Shown: positions 1-7,490 of the stretch, in pieces
How positions within the stretch are numbered: position 1 is the stretch's first letter
Layout of the letters: every line of letters starts with the position of its first letter
Source: Alphaproteobacteria bacterium
GTDB lineage: Bacteria > Pseudomonadota > Alphaproteobacteria > RS24
NCBI GenBank assembly: GCA_029248825.1
Contig: JAQWIP010000032.1
Coordinates: forward strand, 1 to 13,923
DNA: 13,923 nt
Reading direction: 5' to 3'
The notes under the pieces: generated by a model
What the model saw: only the letters and a program-made list of their open reading frames with translations
Database searches by the model: none
Told to the model about the DNA's origin: nothing
Translations under genes and position numbers: made by a program

Positions 1-1
1 C

Positions 2-271
2 CATTTGGTGGACGAGCATGTAGACCAAATTCAGTCTCTGCGCCAAGCCCTCTTCGTGCCAGGTCGCCCGATTGTGCAGTCGACGTTTTTATTCTGCTTC
101 GGTGCGGGCGTGTTCTTGACCTCTGACTTGGTGATGTTGCAACGTTTTGCCAGCTTCACCATGCTGGGTCTTGTGCAGGCTTTGTTAGGCGCGGTGTTGC
201 TTTTGCCGAGCCTTTTGAGTGTGTCCTTCTTCAACAAAAGCGCTTTGGGCGAAGCCGAGGCCACCCGATAG
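2..271 (+). CDS. RND/MMPL-family exporter, C-terminal end (partial)
   Basis: This is the last ~90 residues of a gene that begins outside the window. The reading frame is open from base 2 and ends at TAG. The sequence runs from a cytoplasmic-looking linker through GRPIVQSTFLFCFGAGVF, a hydrophobic helix, then RFASFTMLGLVQALLGAVLLLPSLL, a second helix, and a short polar tail. A Gly-Arg-Pro-Ile entry to a helix pair, followed by a short loop and a final helix ending in LLLPSLL, is the usual end of the second membrane half of RND-superfamily MMPL or 'predicted exporter' proteins. These inner-membrane, proton-driven transporters move lipids, hopanoids or other hydrophobic compounds. The substrate cannot be told from this fragment. 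No convincing terminator separates it from the next gene. A TTG at position 5 could be mistaken for a start but is internal. Confidence 0.75.
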   Translation, partial: HLVDEHVDQIQSLRQALFVPGRPIVQSTFLFCFGAGVFLTSDLVMLQRFASFTMLGLVQALLGAVLLLPSLLSVSFFNKSALGEAEATR

Positions 272-289
272 TTCCGCTCTACTTATCAT

Positions 290-326
290 TTGGCGCAAGG
301 GCGTTTACCTGATAGTTTGACGCCAA
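290..326 (+). promoter_or_regulatory. Possible mmsA promoter with overlapping dyad
   Basis: The 79-base gap before mmsA holds TTGGCG (290-295), a 17-base spacer and TAGTTT (313-318), a weak sigma70-like arrangement. The same TTGGCG is the left arm of an inverted repeat whose right arm is CGCCAA (321-326). The dyad thus frames the -35, the -10 and the likely start of transcription, as an operator would. Both assignments are by eye. The six-base arms are short and could occur by chance. Confidence 0.3.
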
Positions 327-350
327 TTTCAAGCCATCAGGGGGATTATC

Positions 351-1847
351 ATGCGGGAAGTAAAACATTTTATTGCAGGTCAAGCGACCCGAGGCGTGGC
401 CACGCGCGATGGCGATATTTATAATCCAAGCACGGGTCAAATTCAGGCCACCGTCTGCTTGGGCGGCGAAGCCGATATGCAAGCTGCCGTCGATGCGGCG
501 AAAAAAGTGCAACCCGAATGGGCCGTCACCAATACGCAAAGACGCGCTCGTGTGATGTTCGCTTTCAAGCAATTGCTGGAAGATAATATGGACGAGCTGG
601 CCGCCATGCTGTCGTCGGAACACGGCAAAGTGATTGCCGATGCCAAGGGCGATATTCAGCGCGGTTTGGAAGTCATCGAATTTGCCTGTGGTATTCCGCA
701 TTTGCTGAAAGGCGAATATACCGAAGGCGCCGGGCCCGGCATTGATATTTATGCGACCCGCCAGCCTTTGGGCATTGTGGCGGGCATTACGCCGTTTAAC
801 TTTCCCGCCATGATTCCCATGTGGATGTTCGGCATCGCCATTGCTTGCGGCAATGCGTTTATTTTGAAGCCATCGGAAAAAGACCCAAGTCTGCCCGTGC
901 GCTTGGCTGAGTTGATGCTGGAAGCTGGCGCGCCCGAAGGCCTGTTGAACGTGGTGCATGGCGATAAAGAGGCCGTGGATGCGGTATTGCATCATCCAGA
1001 TATTAAGGCCGTGAGCTTCGTTGGCTCGTCGGATATTGCGCAATATGTCTATTCGACGGGCGCCGCCAACGGCAAACGCGTGCAAGCCATGGGCGGGGCG
1101 AAAAACCACGGCATTATTATGCCCGACGCCGATATGGATCAAGTGATTGCCGATTTCTCTGGCGCCGCTTTCGGCTCGGCTGGCGAACGCTGCATGGCTT
1201 TGCCTGTGGCTGTGCCTGTCGGCAAAGACACAGCCGATGAATTTATCTCTCGTATGCAAGAAGAAATGGCCAAGCTGACCGTTGGTGTCTCCAGCGACCC
1301 AGACGCCCATTACGGCCCTGTGGTTTCTGCCGCGCATCGCGCCAAAGTCGAGAGCTATATCGAGATGGGCGTCAAAGAAGGCGCCGACCTTTTGGTCGAT
1401 GGCCGTGGCCTCAGCCTGCAAGGCAATGAAGAGGGCTTTTTCATTGGCCCGTCTTTGTTCGATAAAGTGACGTCGGATATGCAGTCTTACCAAGAAGAAA
1501 TTTTTGGCCCTGTTTTGCAAGTGGTGCGTGCGGAAAATCTTGAAGAAGCCGCGCGCCTGCCGTCCGAGCATCCCTATGGCAATGGCGTGGCTATTTTTAC
1601 CCGCAATGGTTTGGCCGCGCGCGAGTTCGCCTCCAAGGTAAATGTTGGCATGGTGGGCATTAACGTGCCGATTCCCGTGCCGGTCGCTTATCACACTTTT
1701 GGCGGCTGGAAACGCTCGGCCTTTGGCGACACCAATCAGCACGGGCCAGAGGGCATTAAGTTCTACACCAAAGTGAAAACGGTGACCCAGCGCTGGCCTT
1801 CGGGCGATGTCGACGACCAGTCGTTCATTATCCCGACGATGAAATAG
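351..1847 (+). CDS. mmsA: Methylmalonate-semialdehyde dehydrogenase (CoA-acylating)
   Basis: This 498-residue aldehyde dehydrogenase is normal in length for the family. It oxidises (methyl)malonate semialdehyde with NAD+ and CoA to propionyl-CoA or acetyl-CoA plus CO2, in the cytosol, as the last step of valine, beta-alanine and inositol breakdown. The substrate-side motif TPFNFPAMIPMWM (~148-159, with the oxyanion-hole Asn150), KPSEKDPS (~173-180), the catalytic Cys281 in SAGERCMALPVAV, and EEIFGPV near the C terminus are all visible. The segment MGGAKNHG (~247-254) is typical of this subgroup: the general-base Glu of ordinary aldehyde dehydrogenases is replaced by Asn, which fits a CoA-acylating rather than hydrolysing enzyme. 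The start is supported by an AGGGGG ribosome site seven bases upstream. It is followed by its own terminator, and the nearby prpE suggests a shared propionyl-CoA pool. Identity is near certain, though the physiological substrate may vary. Confidence 0.95.
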   Translation: MREVKHFIAGQATRGVATRDGDIYNPSTGQIQATVCLGGEADMQAAVDAAKKVQPEWAVTNTQRRARVMFAFKQLLEDNMDELAAMLSSEHGKVIADAKGDIQRGLEVIEFACGIPHLLKGEYTEGAGPGIDIYATRQPLGIVAGITPFNFPAMIPMWMFGIAIACGNAFILKPSEKDPSLPVRLAELMLEAGAPEGLLNVVHGDKEAVDAVLHHPDIKAVSFVGSSDIAQYVYSTGAANGKRVQAMGGAKNHGIIMPDADMDQVIADFSGAAFGSAGERCMALPVAVPVGKDTADEFISRMQEEMAKLTVGVSSDPDAHYGPVVSAAHRAKVESYIEMGVKEGADLLVDGRGLSLQGNEEGFFIGPSLFDKVTSDMQSYQEEIFGPVLQVVRAENLEEAARLPSEHPYGNGVAIFTRNGLAAREFASKVNVGMVGINVPIPVPVAYHTFGGWKRSAFGDTNQHGPEGIKFYTKVKTVTQRWPSGDVDDQSFIIPTMK

Positions 1848-1883
1848 GGCGAAAGTCTCGCTCTCAAGGCTTGCCCTTTTTTT
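1846..1883 (+). terminator. Intrinsic terminator of mmsA
   Basis: AGGGC (1846-1850, starting inside the stop codon) pairs with GCCCT (1873-1877). AAG and CTT extend the stem across a small bulge. The 3' arm runs straight into seven T residues (1877-1883). This is a classic Rho-independent layout in the + direction and separates mmsA from the monooxygenase gene. A weak promoter for the next gene may overlap it (TTGCCC 1871-1876 and TACTAA 1895-1900). Confidence 0.65.
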
Positions 1884-1939
1884 CAATCGGGGCATACTAA
1901 AGTCTAGAAAAGACCCTTAACGATTTGAATGGAAGCCAC

Positions 1940-3427
1940 ATGAGCCAGTCCCAAACCGCAGATGTCCAAACCGCTGATGTAAAGCACACAGATGTCTTGA
2001 TTATTGGAGCCGGTATTTCCGGTATTTCCTCGGCCTTTCACTTGAAGAAACATAGCCCCAAGGCCTCGTTTGAAATCCTCGAGCAGCGCGACAGTATTGG
2101 CGGCACATGGAACTTGTTCAAATACCCCGGCGTGCGCTCAGATAGCGATATGTATACTTTGGGCTTTTCGTTCCGCCCTTGGAAACAAGCCAAAGCCATC
2201 GCCGATGCCCCCGCCATTATGGATTATCTCAAAGGCGCGGTGAGCGATGGCAAACTCGATGAAACCATCCAGTTCGGCAAAAAAGTCGTGCAAGCCAAAT
2301 GGTCGACCCCCGACAGCAAATGGTTTGTAACAATTGAAGATAAAGCCACGGGCGCACAGCATATCCAAAGCTGCAAATTCCTTCACAGTTGCGCGGGCTA
2401 TTATAATTACGACCATGGCTATCAGCCAGATTTCCCCGGCGCCGACAATTTCAAAGGCGAGATTGTTCACCCGCAATTCTGGCCAGAAGGCTTGGACTAT
2501 AAAGGCAAAAAAGTCGTGGTCATCGGCTCTGGCGCGACGGCGGTTACTCTTGTGCCAGCCATGGCGCGCGATGCGGCGGACGTGAAAATGCTGCAACGCT
2601 CGCCCACCTATATCGTGGCGCGCCCAGCCGAAGACGGTTTTGCCAATTTCACCCGCAAGTTTTTGCCCGCCATGATGGCCTATGGGCTGACGCGCTGGAA
2701 AAATGTGCTTATGGGGCGCTTCTTCTTTTGGATGTGCCGCAAATATCCAGACGCCGTGAAAAAGCGCCTTCTGGATGAATTGCCAGAATTGCTGCCCGAA
2801 GGCTTTGATATCGAGAAACATCTGACGCCAAAATATAACCCGTGGGATCAGCGCGTATGTTTGGCTCCCGATGGAGATTTTTTCACTTCCATCCGCAAAG
2901 GCAAAGCCGACATTGTGACCGACCATATCGAGCGGTTTACCGAAGCGGGCATTGAGCTGAAATCGGGCGAAACGCTCGAGGCCGATGTTGTGGTTTCTGC
3001 CACGGGTCTGGATTTGAATTTCTTGGGCAATATAGAAGTCAGCGTCGATGGCGAGGCGGTCGAGCCTGGCAATCTGCTGAACTATAAAGGCATGATGTAT
3101 TCAGGCATTCCAAACCTCGTCGCTTCCTTTGGCTATACCAATGCCTCGTGGACGCTGCGCTGTGATTTGACCTCGCGCTATTTGGCACGGATGATCAATT
3201 ATATGGATCGAAAAAACTTAGGCCGTGCCATGCCGACACCCGATATGGCCAACGTCGAGTTCGAGCCATTGCTCGATTTCTCCTCCGGCTATATCACCCG
3301 CAAAAGCGCCGAACTGCCAAAACAGGGCAGCATTAAACCTTGGGTTATGTATCAAAACTATATCGCCGACATCTTCTTGGTGAAGTTTGGTGCCTTGCGC
3401 GATAGCGGCCTTAAATTTACCAAGTAA
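1940..3427 (+). CDS. ethA: EthA-type Baeyer-Villiger flavin monooxygenase
   Basis: This 495-residue protein resembles Mycobacterium EthA along its whole length as I recall that sequence, and has almost the same size. Class B flavoprotein monooxygenases use FAD, NADPH and O2 to insert oxygen next to a carbonyl (ketone to ester) or to oxidise sulfur. FAD site: GAGISG (23-28), then GGTWNLFKYPG (54-64) and RSDSDMYTLGF. NADPH site: GSGATA (196-201). The Baeyer-Villiger fingerprint FKGEIVHPQFWP lies at 171-182 with its His177, and NPWDQR and TNASWTL blocks follow. No signal peptide or membrane helix is seen, so it should be cytosolic. I chose the ATG at 1940 because GGAAG lies five bases upstream. 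An in-frame TTG at 1925 has no better site. The N terminus has a small repeat (TADV twice, then HTDV). No EthR-like regulator is adjacent. It converges on the esterase gene. The family is secure, the ketone substrate unknown. Confidence 0.92.
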   Translation: MSQSQTADVQTADVKHTDVLIIGAGISGISSAFHLKKHSPKASFEILEQRDSIGGTWNLFKYPGVRSDSDMYTLGFSFRPWKQAKAIADAPAIMDYLKGAVSDGKLDETIQFGKKVVQAKWSTPDSKWFVTIEDKATGAQHIQSCKFLHSCAGYYNYDHGYQPDFPGADNFKGEIVHPQFWPEGLDYKGKKVVVIGSGATAVTLVPAMARDAADVKMLQRSPTYIVARPAEDGFANFTRKFLPAMMAYGLTRWKNVLMGRFFFWMCRKYPDAVKKRLLDELPELLPEGFDIEKHLTPKYNPWDQRVCLAPDGDFFTSIRKGKADIVTDHIERFTEAGIELKSGETLEADVVVSATGLDLNFLGNIEVSVDGEAVEPGNLLNYKGMMYSGIPNLVASFGYTNASWTLRCDLTSRYLARMINYMDRKNLGRAMPTPDMANVEFEPLLDFSSGYITRKSAELPKQGSIKPWVMYQNYIADIFLVKFGALRDSGLKFTK

Positions 3428-3436
3428 GCTCGCCCC

Positions 3437-4666
3437 TTAAAGGCTCGCGGCCAAAGCGCGGGTGCCTGCCAGCATTTGCTTGAAGCTTTTGCGCAGCATA
3501 TTGGCGGTTTGGTCGGGGCTGGAGAAAGTGACAATCACGAGGTTTTTCGCCTGATTGACGTAAATCACTTGGCCATGCACGCCCATCGCAAGGCGTTCGC
3601 CTTGGGTGGCGTCGAAATTCCACCAGAAGCTACGATAGCCGCTAAAGCCCGGGATATATTTGGGATGCTCGGGGTCGGTGTTAATGCCCGCTTGGCCTGC
3701 AGCTAGGTCTTCGGGCGTCAACGCATACGTGTCGGCCATCCAATCGGCGGGCGCGATTTGCGTATCCCCCAATTTGCCATGGCCGAGAGCCATCAGCCCA
3801 AAGCGCGCGGCGTCGCGCAAAGTCGAGTTAAAGCCACCGGTTGAAATGGGCGCGAAAGCCACATCCGTGGTGAAAACGCCATCATGCTCGGTGCCCAAAG
3901 GTGCCCAGATTTTATCGCGCACATAGTCTTTCAAGGGGTGTCCGGTTGCGCGCTCGATGAGCCAGCCGATGACATCGACATTGGGCGATTGATATTCATA
4001 TTCCGCCCCGCTGACGCCGCCTTCGGCGCGGGTAAATTTGGGCAACATATCGCGCACGCCGCGCGGCGTATCGCTCTGCATGGGGTCGATGGCCAGCAAT
4101 TCAAAATCGGCGAAAAAGCCCAAGCGACGGAAATATTCCAAATGCACGCTGCCCGGCGTCATGTCTTCATAGTCTTCGGTATAATTCAACGCGGTCACCA
4201 TATTCAAGGTGTCGCGAATGCTGACCTCGGCAAATACGCTGCCTTCCAACTCGGGCAGATATTTGGCTGGCGAGGCCGTCTCGTCGATGCCGTGTTCGCT
4301 GGCGGCGATGCCATAGGCGGTGGAGATGAGAGATTTGGTCATCGATGCCCATAGGTGATGGTCATGCGCGCGGAAATTATCGAAATAATTTTCGTAGATA
4401 ATCTCGCTATTTTGTACCACCAGATAGCCATCCACGCAGTCGGCGGCCATGGCCTCGCCCAGCGAGAGAGACTGGCCATTATGCGTATAGGTAAATGTCT
4501 CGACGTCTGTCGGGCTGCCCTTTGGTAGCGGATGCACGTGCTCGCCGCGCGAAATCATCGCGCTCGGCAGAATGGAGAAATTGCGCAAAGCCCAACGGAT
4601 GTTATCGGGCGCGCGCCAGCCAGAAAACGAGGCGGTGGCGGGCGTGTGGCGAGAATATTTAGACAT
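3437..4666 (-). CDS. Beta-lactamase-fold serine hydrolase (family VIII esterase / NylB-like)
   Basis: This 409-residue protein belongs to the class C beta-lactamase/penicillin-binding superfamily. The nucleophile motif is SMTK (Ser108 and Lys111). The second motif is YQSPN (Tyr225), followed by DVIGWLIE. A third motif, HGQ (364-366), sits where KTG is found in true beta-lactamases. That pattern fits esterases of family VIII and 6-aminohexanoate-dimer hydrolases better than antibiotic resistance enzymes. No signal peptide is present, which also argues against a beta-lactamase and for a cytosolic esterase or amidase. The ATG is preceded by AAAGGAG six bases away. The gene is last in a - strand operon after prpE and a crotonase (20 bases gap), and its end faces the monooxygenase gene across nine bases. 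Ester cleavage downstream of a Baeyer-Villiger oxidation is a reasonable but untested role. Confidence 0.85.
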   Translation of the reverse strand: MSKYSRHTPATASFSGWRAPDNIRWALRNFSILPSAMISRGEHVHPLPKGSPTDVETFTYTHNGQSLSLGEAMAADCVDGYLVVQNSEIIYENYFDNFRAHDHHLWASMTKSLISTAYGIAASEHGIDETASPAKYLPELEGSVFAEVSIRDTLNMVTALNYTEDYEDMTPGSVHLEYFRRLGFFADFELLAIDPMQSDTPRGVRDMLPKFTRAEGGVSGAEYEYQSPNVDVIGWLIERATGHPLKDYVRDKIWAPLGTEHDGVFTTDVAFAPISTGGFNSTLRDAARFGLMALGHGKLGDTQIAPADWMADTYALTPEDLAAGQAGINTDPEHPKYIPGFSGYRSFWWNFDATQGERLAMGVHGQVIYVNQAKNLVIVTFSSPDQTANMLRKSFKQMLAGTRALAASL

Positions 4667-4686
4667 GAGACGCTCCTTTAATCGGC

Positions 4687-5460
4687 TTATTTCTGGTTTT
4701 GGCCGCGCTGGCGAATGGTTTCGCGGCGCGCTTCAATGGCTTGCCCGTCGACTTGCGAATTGGCCGCGCCGCTGCGTTTGGCTTCCATTTGCATGCCATC
4801 GCCAAAGCTTTGCGCGTAGCCATCGTCCATCAGGGCTTTATAGGCAACCAGCGTTTCTGGCACGCAAGATTCCATGTCGCTGGCCAATTTCAAGGCCGTC
4901 TCCAACAAGGCATCGGGCGCGACGACATGATTGATCAAGCCCCAGTCTAGGGCTTGGTCGGCGGAGATGAAATTGCCGGTTAGCGAAACTTCTTTGGCGC
5001 GCGAGGGGCCAAGCAGGCGGGTGAGCTTTTGGCTCAAGCCCCAGCCAGGCAAAATGCCAACGCGCGCATGCGTATCGGCAAAGCGTGTGTTGGGCGTGCC
5101 GATAAGCACATCGCAAGCCAAGGCAATTTCAAAGCCGCCCGTAATGGCCACGCCGTTAATGGCGCCAATCACGGGGCCTGAAAAGCGGCCAATCGATTTC
5201 ACCGGATCATCGGTGGTAATGGCAATGGCGGGGCCATCGGCATTGCCGCCAAGTTCCTTCAAATCCAGCCCTGCCGTGAAAGCTCGCTCGCCAACTCCGG
5301 TTAAAATCACTACTCGAATATCGCTGTCGGCCTCGAGCGTGTCGATGGTTTGTGCCAATTGGCTTTTCAAAGGGGCCGATAAAGCGTTCATCGCTTCGGG
5401 GCGGTTGAGCGTAACAATGGCGGTGGCGCCGTGGCGGTCTACGGTAACAAGGTCGGTCAT
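4687..5460 (-). CDS. Enoyl-CoA hydratase/isomerase (crotonase) family protein
   Basis: This 257-residue protein has the usual crotonase length. The first oxyanion-hole segment is AFTAGLDL (~60-67) and the second is GVAITGGFEIALACD (~103-117). Glu111 is in the position of the first catalytic Glu of rat crotonase. The second catalytic Glu position holds His131 (FADTHARVGILPGWG) by my alignment, so it is not a textbook two-Glu hydratase. I recall the same block in many bacterial proteins annotated as enoyl-CoA hydratases. The likely role is hydration or isomerisation of a CoA thioester in fatty-acid or short-chain acid breakdown, in the cytosol. It is the middle gene of the prpE operon: 11 bases after prpE and 20 before the esterase gene. 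AAAGGA precedes the ATG. The fold is certain, the reaction is not. Confidence 0.85.
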   Translation of the reverse strand: MTDLVTVDRHGATAIVTLNRPEAMNALSAPLKSQLAQTIDTLEADSDIRVVILTGVGERAFTAGLDLKELGGNADGPAIAITTDDPVKSIGRFSGPVIGAINGVAITGGFEIALACDVLIGTPNTRFADTHARVGILPGWGLSQKLTRLLGPSRAKEVSLTGNFISADQALDWGLINHVVAPDALLETALKLASDMESCVPETLVAYKALMDDGYAQSFGDGMQMEAKRSGAANSQVDGQAIEARRETIRQRGQNQK

Positions 5461-5471
5461 GGAGGTTTCCT

Positions 5472-7373
5472 TTACGGGGTTTGCGGATAGCCAAGCGCCA
5501 ATAAGCGCTCGCTAATTTCGTCTAGAATCACAGGGTCGTCAATGGTGGCGGGCAGGCTCCAGTCTTCGCCATTGGCGATTTTTCGAAGCGTGGCGCGCAA
5601 TATTTTGCCCGAGCGGGTTTTCGGCAAACGGGCCACGCGCGTCGCCAATTTAAACGAAGCCACGGGGCCAATTTCATCGCGCACTTTTTGAATGCATTGC
5701 TGGACAATCTCTTCTTCGGGGGTGTTGACGCCATCGTTGAACACCAAAAGCCCGAGCGGCAATTCGCCTTTGAGCGCATCTTTGACACCCATCACGGCGC
5801 ATTCGGCGATGTCTGGATGGCCCGCCAAAACTTCTTCCATCCCGCCCGTCGATAGGCGGTGGCCTGCGACATTGATGATATCGTCGGTGCGCGACATGAC
5901 ATAAAGATAGCCGTCTTCGTCGAGAAAACCGGCATCGCCCGTTTTGTAATAGCCCGGATAATCCAGCAAATAAGATTGCTCAAAGCCGTCTTTGTTTTGC
6001 CACAGCCCTGGCAAACAGCCAGGCGGCAGGGGGCGTTTCAGCACAATGGCTCCGGTTTCTTGCGCCGCCACAGGCGTGCCATCTTCGCCCAAAACCGCCA
6101 GCTCATAGCCGGGCATGGCCACAGCGGGCGAGCCTTTTTTAATCGGCAGGGATTCAATGCCCAGCGGGTTGGCACAAATCGGCCAGCCGGTCTCGGTCTG
6201 CCACCAATTGTCAATCACAGGCACGCCCAGCGCGGCTTCCGCCCAATTTATCGTGTCGGGGTCGACCCGCTCGCCGGCCAAATATAAAGTCTCGAAATGG
6301 CGCAAATCATACTCCGCCACCAGCTTGCCTTCGGGGTCTTGCTTTTTAATCGCGCGAAAAGCCGTAGGGGCGGTGAACAAGGCTTTGACTTTATGCGCGG
6401 CCAGCACCCGCCAAAAGGCGCCTGCATCGGGCGTGCCGACGGGCTTGCCTTCGTAAATAAGGCTGGTGGCGCCCACGCAAAGGGGGCCGTAAAGAATGAA
6501 ACTATGGCCGACCACCCAGCCGAAATCAGACGCCGACCAAAACACATCGCCGGCGCCAATGGTGTAAATATTTTCCATCGCCCAAGACAGCGACACCAGA
6601 TGCCCGCCCGTGTCGCGCACCACGCCTTTGGGAACGCCCGTTGTGCCAGAAGTATAAAGAATATAAAGCGGGTCGGTAGCCAAGACGGGGACACAAGCCG
6701 GACGGTTGTTTTGCGCGCGCGCTTTGGCTTCTTCGCTTTGCCAATCGAAATCGCGCCCAGCTTCGAGGGTGGCCTCGGCTTGGGGGCGTTGAAAAATCAG
6801 ACACGCGCTCGGCTTATGACTGGCCCGTTCGATGGCGCTATCGAGCAGGGGTTTATAGGCGATGGTGCGCCCTGGCTCTAGCCCACAAGAGGCGGCGAGA
6901 ATGAGTTTGGGTTTGGCATCCTCAAGGCGCGTGGCCAGCTCGGCCGCGGCGAAACCGCCAAAGACAATCGAATGAACCGCGCCAAGGCGTGCGCAGGCCA
7001 AAGCGGCAATCGCGGTTTCTGCAATCATCGGCATATAGATAATCACCCGATCGCCTTTTTCGACGCCGTGGCTGGCCATCATGCCTGCCACCAATTCGAC
7101 GCGGTCTAACAGGTCTGCATAGCTGAGTTTGGTCACGCTATCGGTTAGCGGGCTGTCGTGAATAAAGGCGATGCGCTCGCCATGGCCGTCTTGCACGTGG
7201 CGGTCGACGCAATTGAAGCACGTGTTCAGCACCCCATCGATATACCAGCGTTCGCCTGTCTCATTGGCTTTGAAAATGGTTTTGGGGGGCGTATGCCAGC
7301 TTAAGCGCGCGGCTTGGGCGTGCCAAAAGGCCTGCGGTTGGCTTTGCCAATCTTGATAGATATCTCGATACAT
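5472..7373 (-). CDS. prpE: Propionyl-CoA synthetase (AMP-forming)
   Basis: This 633-residue enzyme of the acetyl-CoA synthetase family activates propionate to propionyl-CoA with ATP and CoA, in the cytosol. Adenylate-forming motifs in order: the phosphate loop YTSGTTGVPKG (240-250), followed by VVRDTGGH; WWQTETGWPI (390-399); GYYKTGDAG (474-482); the hinge segment SRTDDIINVAGHRLSTG (~494-510); and KTRSGKILR (585-593) with the catalytic Lys590, which is reversibly acetylated in studied members. The N terminus (IYQDWQSQPQAFW) and the VVRDTGGH variant point to PrpE rather than Acs. Length is normal. AGGGGAG lies about five bases before the ATG. It heads a - strand operon with the crotonase and esterase genes. 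No methylcitrate-cycle genes (prpB, prpC) are in view, so propionyl-CoA may go through methylmalonyl-CoA or be handled elsewhere. Closely related short-acid synthetases remain possible. Confidence 0.93.
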   Translation of the reverse strand: MYRDIYQDWQSQPQAFWHAQAARLSWHTPPKTIFKANETGERWYIDGVLNTCFNCVDRHVQDGHGERIAFIHDSPLTDSVTKLSYADLLDRVELVAGMMASHGVEKGDRVIIYMPMIAETAIAALACARLGAVHSIVFGGFAAAELATRLEDAKPKLILAASCGLEPGRTIAYKPLLDSAIERASHKPSACLIFQRPQAEATLEAGRDFDWQSEEAKARAQNNRPACVPVLATDPLYILYTSGTTGVPKGVVRDTGGHLVSLSWAMENIYTIGAGDVFWSASDFGWVVGHSFILYGPLCVGATSLIYEGKPVGTPDAGAFWRVLAAHKVKALFTAPTAFRAIKKQDPEGKLVAEYDLRHFETLYLAGERVDPDTINWAEAALGVPVIDNWWQTETGWPICANPLGIESLPIKKGSPAVAMPGYELAVLGEDGTPVAAQETGAIVLKRPLPPGCLPGLWQNKDGFEQSYLLDYPGYYKTGDAGFLDEDGYLYVMSRTDDIINVAGHRLSTGGMEEVLAGHPDIAECAVMGVKDALKGELPLGLLVFNDGVNTPEEEIVQQCIQKVRDEIGPVASFKLATRVARLPKTRSGKILRATLRKIANGEDWSLPATIDDPVILDEISERLLALGYPQTP

Positions 7374-7392
7374 AGTGTCTCCCCTTGCGAGT

Positions 7393-7420
7393 AGCTTATC
7401 GGTTGCGCGACAAAGGTCAA
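7393..7420 (-). promoter_or_regulatory. Candidate promoter of the prpE operon
   Basis: On the - strand TTGACC (7415-7420) is a five-of-six match to the -35 consensus. A 16-base spacer and TAAGCT (7393-7398) follow. Transcription would start near 7386, leaving a short leader with the ribosome site before the ATG at 7373. The -10 is poor. The 117-base gap must hold divergent promoters because the secreted-protein gene starts at 7491 in the other direction. I could not pick out a convincing + strand promoter there. Confidence 0.35.
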
Positions 7421-7490
7421 TCGCTGGCGCTATGGCGGCTTGTTTTTCGCTTGGGCTTGAGGCAAACTCGAGAAAATTAGGGAGAGACTC

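Noticed and set aside
279..1895. A 538-codon open frame on the - strand, opposite mmsA.
   Set aside because: It mirrors a clear aldehyde dehydrogenase gene, its product is rich in His, Arg and Ala without any recognisable domain, and long antisense frames are expected from the codon bias here.
1925..1939. Upstream TTG start for the monooxygenase, adding five residues.
   Set aside because: The ATG at 1940 has a well-placed GGAAG and begins the more usual N terminus.
1952..1999. Repeat at the 5' end of the monooxygenase gene (TADV, TADV, HTDV) as a functional tandem repeat.
   Set aside because: Only about three imperfect units in a tail before the FAD domain. It is probably a small duplication with no role.
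3437..4666. Antibiotic-resistance beta-lactamase.
   Set aside because: It has SxxK, but no signal peptide and HGQ instead of KTG. The esterase/amidase branch fits better.
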